DNA of 64,000 bases from CAWEQO01 sp963811225 (GCA_963811225.1 CAWEQO010000004.1:372001-436000), one strand, 5' to 3'. Shown: positions 7,554 to 16,948, counted from the first letter of the stretch. Notes: generated by a model not told the origin, from the letters alone. Numbers and translations are program-made.

Positions 7554-9011
7554 TTACCGAACGGTGATCACTTGTCCGGGATAGATCAACCACGGATTGG
7601 TGATCTGTGGGTTGACCGCCAGCAGCGCCGCCACGGTTGTGTTGTAGCGCCTGGAGATGCTGTACAGCGTATCTCCCGACTGGACCGTATAGGTTGTGCC
7701 GCCGGTGTTCGGAATGCCGCCGGTCCCACCCGATTGGATCGTTAAAACCTGCCCGGGATAGATCAGGTTCGCGTTCGTGATCTGTGGATTCAACGCCAGG
7801 ATCGAGTTGACCGTCGTGCCATACAGGTTGGCAATCTCGCGCAGCGTGTCGCCGCGCTGGACGGTGTAAGTCACCGTGCTGCCGGTGTTCGGGATCCCGC
7901 CCGTGTTGCCTACCGGGACAGCTAAGACCTGCCCGGGATAGATCAAGTTCGGGTTTGTGATCTGTGGATTGTAGGCCAAGATCGCGTTGACGGTTGTGCC
8001 GTAGCGGTTGGCAATCTCACGCAGGGTGTCGCCGCGCTGGACAGTGTAGCTGATTACGTTGCCCGTGTTCGGGATGCCGGTAACCTGGAAGATGCCCGAA
8101 ACGTCGCTGATGTTCTGGTTCGGGACACTGGCTTGCACCGCCCACTGCGACCCAATCGCCGCGTAGGTGGGGACGGTCATCTGAGTGACAAAGCTGCCGT
8201 TCGCATCTGTGGTCAGCGTCACCGGGTTGCCTTGGCTGCTAAAGCCTTGCGCCAGAGCCTGCGGGATGAACTGCCCCAGCATCACCTGAACGTTTGTGTT
8301 GGCGGGGTAACCGCTGCCGTTAACGGTCAGGGTGGTCCCTGCCGGCCCGCTGGACGGGCTAATCTGCACGTTCGCCTGATTGTTTGAAGGCTGCGTCACC
8401 AGGAATGTGTTGGACAAAATGCTTGTGCCTGCGCCTGGATTGGTCACCTGAACTGCCAACTGCGCGCCGATGGGTGCATCCTGCGGCACAGTGATTTGTG
8501 CCACGAAGCTGCCATTGGCATCGGTGGTGATGTTGCTCTGGGTGGTTGCCTGGCCTTGCTGCAAGGCATTCGGAACAAAGCTGCCCAAGCCAATTTGCAG
8601 GGTAGTGTTCGCCGGGAAACCCGAGCCGGTCACGGTAACCGTCGTACCGGGGGTACCGCTGGTCGGGTTCAATTGAACGACAGGCGCTCCGGTGTTCGGG
8701 ATGCCTCCGGTGCCACCGGGGATGTTGAGCACCCAACCGGGATAGATGATGTTCGGGTTATAAATAAAGGGATTGGCAGCCAAAAGCGCGTTGACGGTGG
8801 TGTTGCACTGCTGAGCGATTCCGCTCAGGATGTCGCCGCGCTGCACAACATAAGTTGGCCCGCAAGCGGATTGATAGCTTACTGCCGCTGCCCCTGTATT
8901 CGGAATGAGCGCTTGCGCTTGCGCCGACGGTATTACGCTTGCAAGCAGCAGCACGCCGACGATGATCAGTATCCCGAATATGGCTGATCCGTATCCTCCT
9001 CGATTTTCCAT
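7554..9011 (-). CDS. Secreted LysM protein with two Ig-like domains
   Basis: 485-aa paralogue of the neighbouring LysM protein. I start at the ATG at 9011 because GAGGAGG stands 7 bases before it; a longer frame to 9104 adds 31 residues with no signal. The signal segment is YGSAIFGILIIVGVLLLAS, ending near AQAQA. Order: LysM (VVQRGDILSGIAQQCNTTVN), two IPT/TIG-like Ig domains (NPTSGTPGTTVTVTGSGFP and SPSSGPAGTTLTVNGSGYP), then three LysM repeats separated by Gly-Ile-Pro-Asn-Thr-Gly linkers. No enzyme domain. The pair probably arose by gene duplication plus gain of one Ig domain. Confidence 0.93.
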   Translation of the reverse strand: MENRGGYGSAIFGILIIVGVLLLASVIPSAQAQALIPNTGAAAVSYQSACGPTYVVQRGDILSGIAQQCNTTVNALLAANPFIYNPNIIYPGWVLNIPGGTGGIPNTGAPVVQLNPTSGTPGTTVTVTGSGFPANTTLQIGLGSFVPNALQQGQATTQSNITTDANGSFVAQITVPQDAPIGAQLAVQVTNPGAGTSILSNTFLVTQPSNNQANVQISPSSGPAGTTLTVNGSGYPANTNVQVMLGQFIPQALAQGFSSQGNPVTLTTDANGSFVTQMTVPTYAAIGSQWAVQASVPNQNISDVSGIFQVTGIPNTGNVISYTVQRGDTLREIANRYGTTVNAILAYNPQITNPNLIYPGQVLAVPVGNTGGIPNTGSTVTYTVQRGDTLREIANLYGTTVNSILALNPQITNANLIYPGQVLTIQSGGTGGIPNTGGTTYTVQSGDTLYSISRRYNTTVAALLAVNPQITNPWLIYPGQVITVR

Positions 9012-9156
9012 GTTTTTTCCTCCTCTTGTTACCTCTAAAGCATTTCCCCCAATGACGTCTAAAGTTCCTACTAATAGTTTAGCAAATGAGTATAAGATTA
9101 ACATTGATAGAGTATTAAAATTAGATAAAAAAATGGGGAACAGAAAAATAGAGAAC

Positions 9157-9205
9157 AGAGAATAGAGAATAGAGAGCAGTCACTGCTCTCTATTCTCTAT
9201 TCTCT
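9157..9205. terminator. 24-bp perfect hairpin between LysM and PIG-L genes
   Basis: Arms 9157-9180 and 9182-9205 pair perfectly around one base (apex GCAGTCACTGC). The arms are made of AGAGAATAG units. It follows the PIG-L gene stop (9225) on the - strand, so it probably ends that operon. Confidence 0.75.
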
Positions 9206-9224
9206 ATTTTCGTCAACAATTATT

Positions 9225-9887
9225 TTACGACTTCGTCCCGTTTAACGGCTCGAAAGAACCGATGAACCGCAAAATATCGAAGCCCTCGGCGAACGGTCGT
9301 TCGGCCAGTGCTCCATGCCGGATCAGAGTGGAGCGCGTAATTTCCGGATTGAAGTAATACTTGTCGGCGTAGGTCTTATATTGGGCTAGCGCCTGCAGCT
9401 TACACTCCACGTCTGCCTCGTCCACCTCAACCAGAAAGTTGGGGAAGAAGCCAAAGCTGCTGCGCAGCACGTCGAAGCCCAGCACGGTGGTGCCGCGGAA
9501 GGTGCGCAGGGCCTCTTCCATGCTGGTGTAATGATCCTGGTGGATGTCGGACCGGGTGTGCACGAATACGATGTCGGGCTGGTAGCTCCGGTTGAGGGAG
9601 TACAGGAATTCGAGGATCTCCTGGCGTTTTTCCGGGAAGCGCCGGGTTACGAAGTCCTTCAGGATCACGTGATCCTTAGGCACACCCAGCACGCCCATGC
9701 TGTTGTAGTGCTCCTCCACCAGGCTCTTCAAGGCCGGATTCTTCTGGTTGTCGGAGAGCGTGACGCACAGCACCTCGGTCTTTTGGTTCACGTGCGAGAT
9801 GAACGCCCCGCAGCCCAGTTCGATATCGTCAGGGTGAGCGCCGATAAACATCAGCCGCCGCCCGAAAAAAGTCATTTCATGATTCAT
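9225..9887 (-). CDS. PIG-L family deacetylase
   Basis: 220-aa zinc-dependent N-acetyl-sugar deacetylase of the PIG-L/LmbE family. The zinc-binding motif is in FIGAHPDDIELGCG (residues 14-27), with the second metal His in FVHTRSDIHQDHYTS. Family members deacetylate N-acetylglucosamine on lipids, bacillithiol or mycothiol precursors, or antibiotic intermediates; the true substrate cannot be read here. It starts 7 bases after the methyltransferase gene, so both are in one operon, which suggests joint modification of a sugar or nucleotide-sugar product. No signal peptide; cytoplasmic. Confidence 0.92.
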   Translation of the reverse strand: MNHEMTFFGRRLMFIGAHPDDIELGCGAFISHVNQKTEVLCVTLSDNQKNPALKSLVEEHYNSMGVLGVPKDHVILKDFVTRRFPEKRQEILEFLYSLNRSYQPDIVFVHTRSDIHQDHYTSMEEALRTFRGTTVLGFDVLRSSFGFFPNFLVEVDEADVECKLQALAQYKTYADKYYFNPEITRSTLIRHGALAERPFAEGFDILRFIGSFEPLNGTKS

Positions 9888-9893
9888 CTGCGC

Positions 9894-10697
9894 CTACTTG
9901 GTGGCGATAAACCCGCCGACTACCTTGGTCATTACCAGCTTGCCCTCGTTCTCGATGCGGTGCGTGGCCACTTCTGTGATCTGGCTCATCACCTTCTCGA
10001 AGTCGTCCTTCCCCTCGAACAGGCTGGTCCACAACTTGCGGTCCTCTGAGAGGGACGCCCGGGTGTAGGCCAGGAACGGCTCGGCGCTGGTGAAGGTCAG
10101 CGGATTCTCGAACACTTCCACCTTCACGTCTGAGAAGGTCTCGCGCATGGCGCTCAGAATGCCGCTGGCGTAGCGCGAGCTGCCCGGCATGGGCGGGATC
10201 GCCTTACCGGTGGCTTCGCGGATCACGTCGTAAAACACCTGCTTGTTCTCGGGCATCGGGCCGGTGCTGAACAGGCGTCCACCAGGAGCGAGCACGCGGT
10301 GCATCTCGCGGATGGTGAAGGGGATGTCCTCGGCGTAGTAGATCGCGAAGCAGCACGACACTAGATCAAAGGTATTGTCCTCGAACGGGAAGCGTTTATT
10401 AAAATTCAGTTCGGTGAATTTGACCTTGCCGCCGGTCTGGGCCGGGTTCTCCCGGCGGGCTTGCGCCAGCAGGCTCTCGTTCACGTCGCCTCCGGTGATG
10501 TCGGCCTCGCCCTCCAGCGCGTGGAAGAAGGAGAAGCACTGCTTGCCCGCGCCGCAGCCAACGTCGAGGATTTTCATGCCCTTCTGCAGCGGCAGCACCG
10601 ACAGCATCCATTCATCGATGTTGCGGCCGCCGTACTGGTTGTGGATATCGATGCGGGTCAGCAGGTCGTTCGTGGTTTCCTGATAGTTGATTTTCAT
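9894..10697 (-). CDS. Class I SAM-dependent methyltransferase
   Basis: 267-aa Rossmann-fold methyltransferase. Motif I (MKILDVGCGAGKQCF, about residues 40-54) binds SAM; an acidic motif II follows (ITGGDVNESLL), then motif post-I/III (FDLVSCCFAIYY, HRVLAPGGRLF). The C-terminal part has no recognisable specificity. It is the first gene of a two-gene unit with the PIG-L deacetylase. Substrate unknown. A start at ATG 10697 is preceded by TGAGGACCC, a usable ribosome site. Confidence 0.9.
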   Translation of the reverse strand: MKINYQETTNDLLTRIDIHNQYGGRNIDEWMLSVLPLQKGMKILDVGCGAGKQCFSFFHALEGEADITGGDVNESLLAQARRENPAQTGGKVKFTELNFNKRFPFEDNTFDLVSCCFAIYYAEDIPFTIREMHRVLAPGGRLFSTGPMPENKQVFYDVIREATGKAIPPMPGSSRYASGILSAMRETFSDVKVEVFENPLTFTSAEPFLAYTRASLSEDRKLWTSLFEGKDDFEKVMSQITEVATHRIENEGKLVMTKVVGGFIATK

Positions 10698-10858
10698 TGG
10701 GTCCTCAGTAAAGAAGAGAGTAGAGAGTAGCCCGCAAGTGGGCGCTCCGTGAAGAGTGGGGAACGGTAAAAGCGACTACTACTCCCGGAGAATGCTGGGT
10801 AATTCTATCATCTTTTTCTTATCTGTAAAATCAGGTGGGACGCACTCCTGGCCGACGG

Positions 10859-10955
10859 CAGCCGCACCGAATGGAATTCAGGTGCGGCCAGCAGGATCAA
10901 AGAAAAAGTGGAGTGCACTTCTGCAAGTGCATTCCACTTAAACTTTTAGGGCTTT
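10859..10955. terminator. Hairpins between hypE and the methyltransferase gene
   Basis: The 286-base gap holds a 7-bp hairpin (CCGCACC) near 10849-10875 and a longer stem near 10909-10940 with arms AAGTGGAGTGCACTT and a single mismatch. These lie after the hypE stop on the - strand and probably end the hyp operon. Nothing else is seen in the gap. Confidence 0.45.
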
Positions 10956-10983
10956 TACTGCTCTCCAAGTTCTGTTCTCTTCC

Positions 10984-12060
10984 CTAACAAATCCTTGGCA
11001 GCATCTCGCCCGCCAGCACATCCAGGATTCTAGTCCCACCAATCAGCGTGTGCAGCAGGACGCGACCGGCTGGCTGTTCTTGCACCGTTCCGATACGTGT
11101 AGCCATCTCCCCGTACGGGCTGCGCTTCATCGCTTCCAGTGCGGTTTCGGCCTCATCTTCTGGCACGATCACGATCACCTTGCCCTCGTTGGCCACGTAC
11201 AGCGGGTCGAAGCCCAGCATCTCGCAGGCTGCGCGCACCGCCGGCAGCGCCGGAATGCTCTTCTCTTCCAGGTGGATGCCCACGCCGCTCTGCTCGGCGA
11301 TCTCGTTTAGAGTGGTCGCCAGGCCACCGCGGGTCGGATCGCGCAGCACGCGGATGTGGGGGGCTGCTTCGATCACGTTGGCGATCATCTTGTTGAGCGG
11401 GGCTACGTCCGATTCCAGATCGGTCTCGAAGCCTAGTTCTCCGCGCGCGCCCAGCACCGCGATGCCGTGCTCGCCCAGCGTGCCCGAGATCAGCACCGCG
11501 TCGCCGGGTTGGGCCATCTCGCCGCCGATCTGCACGCCTTCCGGCACGTAGCCCACCCCGGCGGTCGTGATGAACAGGCCGTCGGCCTTGCCCTTCTCGA
11601 CCACCTTGGTGTCGCCCGCCACGATCTGCACGCCTGCTTCCGCGGCCGCCGCCTGCATCGAGCGCACGACCCGTTCCAGCACGTCCATCGACAGGCCTTC
11701 CTCCAGGATGAATCCCGCGGTCAGGTACAACGGCTTTGCGCCCGACATGGCCACGTCGTTGACCGTGCCGGACACGGCCAGCCGTCCGATGTCGCCGCCG
11801 GGGAAGAACAGCGGCGTGACGATGTGACAGTCGGTCGAGACCGCCAGGCGGCCTTTCAGCTGCGCCTCATCCGGCAGTCCCACCTTGGCCGAGTCGTTTC
11901 CGGCGTCCAGCGGGGGGTTCTCGAAGGCCGGCAGGAACATTCTGCGGATCAAGTCGGCGGTCATGCGCCCGCCGCTGCCGTGGCCGATCACAATCTGTTC
12001 GCCGTGATTCAGCGGCATGGGGCATACTGGGCCTTCCATATGGACAGTTCCGTCGCTCAT
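10984..12060 (-). CDS. hypE: HypE, thiocarboxamide dehydratase for NiFe-site cyanide ligands
   Basis: HypE dehydrates the carbamoyl group that HypF places on its C-terminal cysteine, giving the thiocyanate used for the CN ligands of the NiFe site. The 358-aa protein ends in LPRIC, so the required C-terminal Cys is present. The ATP-binding N-terminal region begins IVIGHGSGGRMTADLIRRMF. The start at 12060 overlaps the hypD stop as ATGA; a longer frame to 12144 lies inside hypD and is rejected. It is the last gene of the - strand hyp operon. Confidence 0.97.
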   Translation of the reverse strand: MSDGTVHMEGPVCPMPLNHGEQIVIGHGSGGRMTADLIRRMFLPAFENPPLDAGNDSAKVGLPDEAQLKGRLAVSTDCHIVTPLFFPGGDIGRLAVSGTVNDVAMSGAKPLYLTAGFILEEGLSMDVLERVVRSMQAAAAEAGVQIVAGDTKVVEKGKADGLFITTAGVGYVPEGVQIGGEMAQPGDAVLISGTLGEHGIAVLGARGELGFETDLESDVAPLNKMIANVIEAAPHIRVLRDPTRGGLATTLNEIAEQSGVGIHLEEKSIPALPAVRAACEMLGFDPLYVANEGKVIVIVPEDEAETALEAMKRSPYGEMATRIGTVQEQPAGRVLLHTLIGGTRILDVLAGEMLPRIC

Positions 12061-13145
12061 TTGCCCCTCCCGTATCGATAATAAGCCGCACAGGCGCCCT
12101 CGGATGAGACCATGGTCGCTCCCAGGGGGTGTTCGGGCTTGCACAGCGTTCCGAAGGCCGGGCAGTCCACCGGCTTGCGCAGCCCCTGCAGCACTTCACC
12201 TGCCACGCAGATCTCGGATTCCTTGGTTTGAATATCGCTGACGTCCCAGCGCTGCTCGGCGTTGAAGTCGCAGAATTCGGGCCGCAGCTTCCAGCCGCTC
12301 ATCGGGATCATGCCAATGCCGCGCCAGTTGCGGTCGCAGGACTGGTAGACTTTGGTGATCATGGCCTGAGCGGCCTGGTTGCCCTCGTAGGTCACCACCC
12401 GCGGGTAGGCATTCTGCACCTCGTGCGTACCCGCCTCCAGCTGCTTGACGGTCATCAGGATGCCCTGCGCCAGGTCCAGCGGTTCGAAGCCGGTCACGAC
12501 CATTGGGATTTTGTACTGGTCTGCGATGGGTGGGTATTCCCAGTAACCCATCACGGCGCACACGTGCCCCGCTGCCAGGAAGCCCTGCACCCGGTTGAGC
12601 GGTGAGCCCAGGATAGCGTGCATGGCCGGCGGCACGCATACCTGCGACACCAGCACCGAGTAGTTCTTCAATCCCAGCGCCTGGGCCTGGATGACGCTCA
12701 TGGCGTTGGCGGGGGCGGTGGTCTCGAAGCCGATGGCGAAGAACACCACTTGCTTATCGGGGTTCTGCTGCGCCAGGCGAACCGCGTCCAGCGGCGAGTA
12801 CACCACTCGCACCTGCCCGCCTTGGGCGCGCACTGAGAACAGGTCGCGCTCTGAGCCGGGCACGCGCAGCATGTCGCCGTACGAGCAGAAGATCACGTTC
12901 GGCTGTGAGGCGATCGCCAGGGCTTTGTCAATCAGCTCCAGCGAGGTGACGCAAACCGGGCAGCCGGGGCCATGCACCAGCTCGACCTCTTCCGGCAGCA
13001 GCTGGTCGAGACCGGAGTACAGGATCGAGTGCGTCTGTCCGCCGCAAATCTCCATGATCGTCCAGGGACGCGTCACGGTTTTGCGGATCTCGTTGATCAC
13101 GCCTCGCACCAGATCCCCGTTACGAAATTCTTCCACAAACCGCAT
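12057..13145 (-). CDS. hypD: HypD, Fe-S scaffold for Fe(CN)2CO assembly
   Basis: HypD carries a [4Fe-4S] cluster and, with HypC, holds the iron while the two CN and one CO ligands are attached. The 362-aa protein shows the family blocks MEICGGQTHSILYSGLDQL, VHGPGCPVCVTSLELI, FFAIGFETTAP and the C-terminal cysteines in EICVAGEVLQG and DCPAFGTLCKPEHPLGATM. It starts 2 bases after the hypC stop and overlaps hypE by 4 bases, as expected for genes made in stoichiometric amounts. Confidence 0.97.
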   Translation of the reverse strand: MRFVEEFRNGDLVRGVINEIRKTVTRPWTIMEICGGQTHSILYSGLDQLLPEEVELVHGPGCPVCVTSLELIDKALAIASQPNVIFCSYGDMLRVPGSERDLFSVRAQGGQVRVVYSPLDAVRLAQQNPDKQVVFFAIGFETTAPANAMSVIQAQALGLKNYSVLVSQVCVPPAMHAILGSPLNRVQGFLAAGHVCAVMGYWEYPPIADQYKIPMVVTGFEPLDLAQGILMTVKQLEAGTHEVQNAYPRVVTYEGNQAAQAMITKVYQSCDRNWRGIGMIPMSGWKLRPEFCDFNAEQRWDVSDIQTKESEICVAGEVLQGLRKPVDCPAFGTLCKPEHPLGATMVSSEGACAAYYRYGRGK

Positions 13146-13147
13146 GG

Positions 13148-13420
13148 TTACACTTCCTCGGAGGAATCCTCCAGCCCTGCGTACAGTTCGTCGTTCAACA
13201 GGGCGATCTCACGCAGCGCGTCCAGGGTTTCGTTGGCCTCTTCCTCGCTGAGCAGGTTGAGCGCAAAACCGGCGTGGACGATAGTATAGTCGCCCACTTT
13301 AGCATCGGGCAGCGTTTCGATGCAGGCCTCACGGACCACACCGCCAAAGTCGACCTTGCACATGCGCAATCCGCCGCCTTCATGAATTTCTACGATTTTT
13401 CCGGGTACACCCAAACACAT
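13148..13420 (-). CDS. hypC: HypC, hydrogenase assembly chaperone
   Basis: 90-aa chaperone that shuttles the Fe(CN)2CO unit between HypD and the large-subunit precursor. It starts MCLGVPGKIVEI; the second residue Cys is the ligand that contacts iron and the large subunit. A ribosome site AAGGAG stands 6 bases before the ATG. A short acidic tail (LEDSSEEV) follows the beta-barrel core. Located between hypF and hypD on the same strand. Confidence 0.96.
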   Translation of the reverse strand: MCLGVPGKIVEIHEGGGLRMCKVDFGGVVREACIETLPDAKVGDYTIVHAGFALNLLSEEEANETLDALREIALLNDELYAGLEDSSEEV

Positions 13421-13466
13421 GATTGACTCCTTTGTGATTTTGCGTTTGCTGCAGTTGCTTCAAAAA

Positions 13467-15743
13467 TTACGAAATATCTGTTTTTGCCGCCACAACTGCC
13501 TGGCCGAGGGCGATGCCGCCGTCGTTGGCCGGGACCTGGTGGTGGACCAATACCTGAAAACCTGCCTGCTCCAGCAGTTTGTGGGAGCGTTCCAGCAAAT
13601 AGTGATTCTGCCACACTCCGCCGCTGAGCGCAACCGTGTTCACCCCGCTCTCAGCACGTACGATCTCGCTCAACTGCAGTGACAGCCGCGCCACGCTGTT
13701 ATGGAAGCGGGCCGCCAGCGCCGGCAGCGGCACGTTCGCCTGCCAATCGGCCAGCAGCGCCTCCCAAACCGGCCCGGGCTGGACGAGTTCACCCTCGATA
13801 GCGAACTCGTACGCGCCGGTCTCGTGCGGGTCGGCGATGGCTTCCAGTTCGATGGCGGCCTGGCCTTCGTAAGTTGCATCCTCGCGAACACCGATCAGCG
13901 CCGAAGCGGCGTCGAACAGCCGGCCCATACTGGAAGTTAGAGGAGCGTTGATGCGTTTTTCCAGCATGGCCCGCAGGGTGGCGCGTTCGCTCGGGCAAAT
14001 GTGATCGACCGGCGGCAAGGCTAAATCCCAATCCAGGCCGGCGGCCCACAGATGCGCCAGCGCCATGCGCGCCGGTTTGCGCACCGATGCGTCGCCGCCG
14101 GGCATGGGGACGTACGCCAGGTGGAAGCGCCGCTGGTAACCGCTGTAGCCGCCCACCAGCGCCTCGCCGCCCCAGATCGTCCCATCCGTGCCCATGCCCG
14201 TGCCGTCGAAGCTCAGGCCAGTTACCGGCGCATCGCTCGCCCAGCCGTTGTCGGCCAGGCAGGCCGCCAGGTGGGCGTGATGGTGCTGCACCTGCACCAG
14301 CGTCAAGCCCTCGCGTTCGGCCCGCTCGATGGCGTAACGGGTTGCCAGGTAGTTCGGGTGCAGGTCACAAGCGATCCGCTCCGGCGTTACCCGGAACAGC
14401 CGCTCGAAGTGCTGCACGCCCTCTTCGAAGGAGCGCAGCGTCTCGTAGTTCTCCAGGTCGCCGATGTGGTGGCTCAAGAAAGCATACTTCTGTCGCGTCA
14501 GGCAGAAGGTGTTCTTCAGCTCGGCCCCGGCCGCCAGGATCGAGGGCGTCTCGAAGGGCATCTGCACCGGGTCGGGAGCGTAACCGCGCGCCCGTCGCAG
14601 CAGGTACGGCGCGCCAAACTCCACCCGCGCCACGGAGTCATCCGTGCGCATGTGGATCGGCCGGTCGTGCAGCAGGTACGCGTCCGCCAGCGGCTCCAGG
14701 CGCTCACGGGCGTCCTCGTCCTGGTAGGCGATCGGCTCTTCGCTCAGGTTGCCGCTGGTCATTACGAACATGTCCGGGTAGCCTCGGGCGGGCTCCAGCA
14801 GCAGCAGGTGCAGCGGGGTATAGGCCAGCATGATGCCCAGCGTGTGCTGGTTGGGGGCCACCTGTGGCGCAATCTTGATGCCGGGCTTTTGCTCCAGGAT
14901 CACAATCGGGCGCTGACGGGATTGGATTAACCCGCGCTCGGCCTCGGTCATATCGGCGTATTTCTCAACCGTCGCAAGATCGAACGCCATCAGCGCGAAC
15001 GGCTTGTCGGAACGCTTCTTGCGGCTGCGCAGCTCGGCCACCGCTTTGGCGTTGGTGGCGTCACAGGCCAGGTGGAAGCCGCCCAGCCCTTTGATCGCCA
15101 GGATCTTACCCTTCTTCAGCAGCTTGCGGGCCGCCTGGACGGCGTCCTCGCGCTCTGCCGTTCGCTTCCCGTTCACTTCCAGCCACACTTGCGGCCCACA
15201 TTCCGGGCAGGCCACCGGTTGGGCGTGGAAGCGCCGGTCGAGCGGGTTTTTGTACTCCGTGCCGCACGCCGGGCACATCGGGAAGCCGGCCATGGTGGTC
15301 TTGGGCCGGTCGTAGGGGATGTCTTGGATGATGGTGAAGCGCGGCCCGCAGTTGGTGCAGTTAATGAACGGGTAGCGGTAGCGCCGGTCGGCCGGTTCGA
15401 ACAGCTCACGCTGGCAGTCCGGGCAGATCGACACGTCCGGCGAGATCGGGATGAAGTCGCCTGCCTTCGGCTGGCTGGTGAGGATCTCGAACTGGGTGTA
15501 GCCATTCGGCTCGCTCGGCTGGCTCTCCATCTCGTCAATGCGCGCCAGTGGGGGCAGGTCGTGTTGTAAAGCGTGCAGGAACGCTTCCACGCCGGCTTGG
15601 GCGCCGTTCACTTCGATCTCAACGCCGCCCGAAGTGTTGCGCACCCAGCCGGTGAGGTGGTTTTGCATCGCTTGCGTGTAGATAAATGGGCGGAAGCCCA
15701 CCCCCTGCACGATGCCGCGTACCCGCACCTTCAATCCAATCAT
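13467..15743 (-). CDS. hypF: HypF, carbamoyltransferase
   Basis: HypF uses carbamoyl phosphate and ATP to transfer a carbamoyl group to the C-terminal Cys of HypE. The 758-aa protein has the four usual parts: an acylphosphatase domain (VRGIVQGVGFRPFIY, residues 8-22), two zinc fingers of the C-x2-C-x18-C-x2-C kind (ICPDC to NCTNCG, MCPAC to ACPECG, about 105-185), a YrdC-like domain (about 205-390) and the C-terminal Kae1-like domain (VQVQHHHAHLAACLADNG, FDGTGMGTDGTIWGGE). Its start abuts the hypB stop directly. Confidence 0.97.
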   Translation of the reverse strand: MIGLKVRVRGIVQGVGFRPFIYTQAMQNHLTGWVRNTSGGVEIEVNGAQAGVEAFLHALQHDLPPLARIDEMESQPSEPNGYTQFEILTSQPKAGDFIPISPDVSICPDCQRELFEPADRRYRYPFINCTNCGPRFTIIQDIPYDRPKTTMAGFPMCPACGTEYKNPLDRRFHAQPVACPECGPQVWLEVNGKRTAEREDAVQAARKLLKKGKILAIKGLGGFHLACDATNAKAVAELRSRKKRSDKPFALMAFDLATVEKYADMTEAERGLIQSRQRPIVILEQKPGIKIAPQVAPNQHTLGIMLAYTPLHLLLLEPARGYPDMFVMTSGNLSEEPIAYQDEDARERLEPLADAYLLHDRPIHMRTDDSVARVEFGAPYLLRRARGYAPDPVQMPFETPSILAAGAELKNTFCLTRQKYAFLSHHIGDLENYETLRSFEEGVQHFERLFRVTPERIACDLHPNYLATRYAIERAEREGLTLVQVQHHHAHLAACLADNGWASDAPVTGLSFDGTGMGTDGTIWGGEALVGGYSGYQRRFHLAYVPMPGGDASVRKPARMALAHLWAAGLDWDLALPPVDHICPSERATLRAMLEKRINAPLTSSMGRLFDAASALIGVREDATYEGQAAIELEAIADPHETGAYEFAIEGELVQPGPVWEALLADWQANVPLPALAARFHNSVARLSLQLSEIVRAESGVNTVALSGGVWQNHYLLERSHKLLEQAGFQVLVHHQVPANDGGIALGQAVVAAKTDIS

Positions 15744-16424
15744 TTATGCCTTGCTTTTTTCTTTGGCCTTGGCCACCTGCTCTTTGATCCAGCTGACCCA
15801 TTCGGCCATGCCCTCGCCGGTCTTGGCCGAGATAGGGAAGGTTACCAGCCCGGGGTTGAGGATCTCGACGCCCTGGCGGAAGTAGTCCATGTTGAAATCC
15901 ACGTAGGGGGCCAGGTCAACCTTGTTGATCAACAACACGCTCAGGCCGCGATAGATGTTGGGGTACTTGTAGGGCTTGTCGTCACCTTCGGGGATGCTGG
16001 CGACCAGTACATTGGCGTGCGTGCCCAGGTTGAAGGCCGCCGGGCAAATCAGGTTGCCGACGTTTTCCACCACCACCAGGTCTAAATCGCTCAGGTCGAG
16101 CGCTTCCAGGCCGCGACCCAGCATGACCGCGTCCAGGTGGCACTCGCCGCCGGTGTTGATCTGCACGGCGGGCATCCCGGCCGCGTTGATCTTGTCAGCG
16201 TCGATGGTCACCGGGGCGGTGTCGCCCTCAATCACGCCGATACGGAACTCATCCTTGAGCGCCTCGATCGTCTTGAGGATGGTGGTGGTCTTGCCTGCTC
16301 CAGGCGAGGCCATGAGGTTGATGGCGAACACACCGGCAGCATTCAAACGGCCCTGATTCAGGGCCGCCAGCTGATCGTTTGCGTCCATGATCTTCTCGAT
16401 CACAGGAACTTTAATCGAAGTCAT
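15744..16424 (-). CDS. hypB: HypB, GTPase for nickel insertion
   Basis: GTPase that, with HypA, delivers nickel to the hydrogenase large subunit. The P-loop is NLMASPGAGKTTTILKT; other GTPase blocks are VIEGDTAPV, GECHLDAVM, DLVVVENVGNLICPA and LLINKVDL. The 226-aa protein has no His-rich N-terminal nickel-storage tail, so it is the short HypB type. I chose the ATG at 16424 because AAGGAG lies 7 bases before it; a longer frame to 16472 lacks support. Nearest neighbours are hypF (0 bases apart) and hypA (66 bases). Confidence 0.96.
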   Translation of the reverse strand: MTSIKVPVIEKIMDANDQLAALNQGRLNAAGVFAINLMASPGAGKTTTILKTIEALKDEFRIGVIEGDTAPVTIDADKINAAGMPAVQINTGGECHLDAVMLGRGLEALDLSDLDLVVVENVGNLICPAAFNLGTHANVLVASIPEGDDKPYKYPNIYRGLSVLLINKVDLAPYVDFNMDYFRQGVEILNPGLVTFPISAKTGEGMAEWVSWIKEQVAKAKEKSKA

Positions 16425-16490
16425 AGTTTCTCTCCTTGTGGGAAGCACAATTCCTTTTCTTTGGATGCACATCGCATACGAAAAGGGACA

Positions 16491-16850
16491 TTACTTCTCT
16501 GGTGTTTCCTTTTCAATCTCGATGCTGTCGAGCCAGAACTCCTCGCCGCTGGTCACCTGGACCCTGGCGCTGTTGCACTGCGGGCAGAGCGACAGCTCAC
16601 CTTCGAGCGTGTAGCTGTGACTGCAGTCCATGCAGAGCATCTTGGCGGGGATGCGCTGGAAGTGCAGCTGGGCCTTGGCGCAGATCGTGCCCTCGCTGAT
16701 GATGTCCCAATAGAACTGGACTGAATCGTCCACAATGCTGGACAGCTGCCCGATGACAATATAGATGTCCGTGACGCGGCTGGCCTGCGCCTCTTTGGCG
16801 TGCCGGTCGGCGATGCTTAAAATGCTCTCAGTTACGGCTAGCTCATGCAT
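16491..16850 (-). CDS. hypA: HypA, nickel metallochaperone
   Basis: 119-aa nickel chaperone. It starts MHELAVTES; the His at position 2 is the nickel ligand. The zinc site is CMDC then CPQC (about residues 72-91). A longer frame to 16979 would add 43 residues ahead of this invariant start and is rejected. No ribosome site is visible; a TATAAT box lies only 7 bases before the ATG, so the message may be leaderless. First gene of the hyp operon. Confidence 0.95.
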   Translation of the reverse strand: MHELAVTESILSIADRHAKEAQASRVTDIYIVIGQLSSIVDDSVQFYWDIISEGTICAKAQLHFQRIPAKMLCMDCSHSYTLEGELSLCPQCNSARVQVTSGEEFWLDSIEIEKETPEK

Positions 16851-16857
16851 GTGAAAG

Positions 16858-16863
16858 ATTATA
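16858..16863 (-). promoter_or_regulatory. Possible -10 box directly before hypA
   Basis: A perfect TATAAT on the - strand ends 7 bases before the hypA ATG. Transcription would begin about at the start codon. No clear -35 box 16-18 bases upstream. Confidence 0.4.
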
Positions 16864-16948
16864 CTACTAAGTTGATATAAATTAGGGGTATAACCCCCAA
16901 TCAGGCAGATGATCACCCTGTAGAGGTGACGTTTGGCGAGGGAATGAT

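Noticed and set aside
6288..9011. Repeated DNA blocks in the two LysM genes as mobile repeats
   Set aside because: The repetition comes from LysM domain coding sequence and a shared gene origin, not from insertions.
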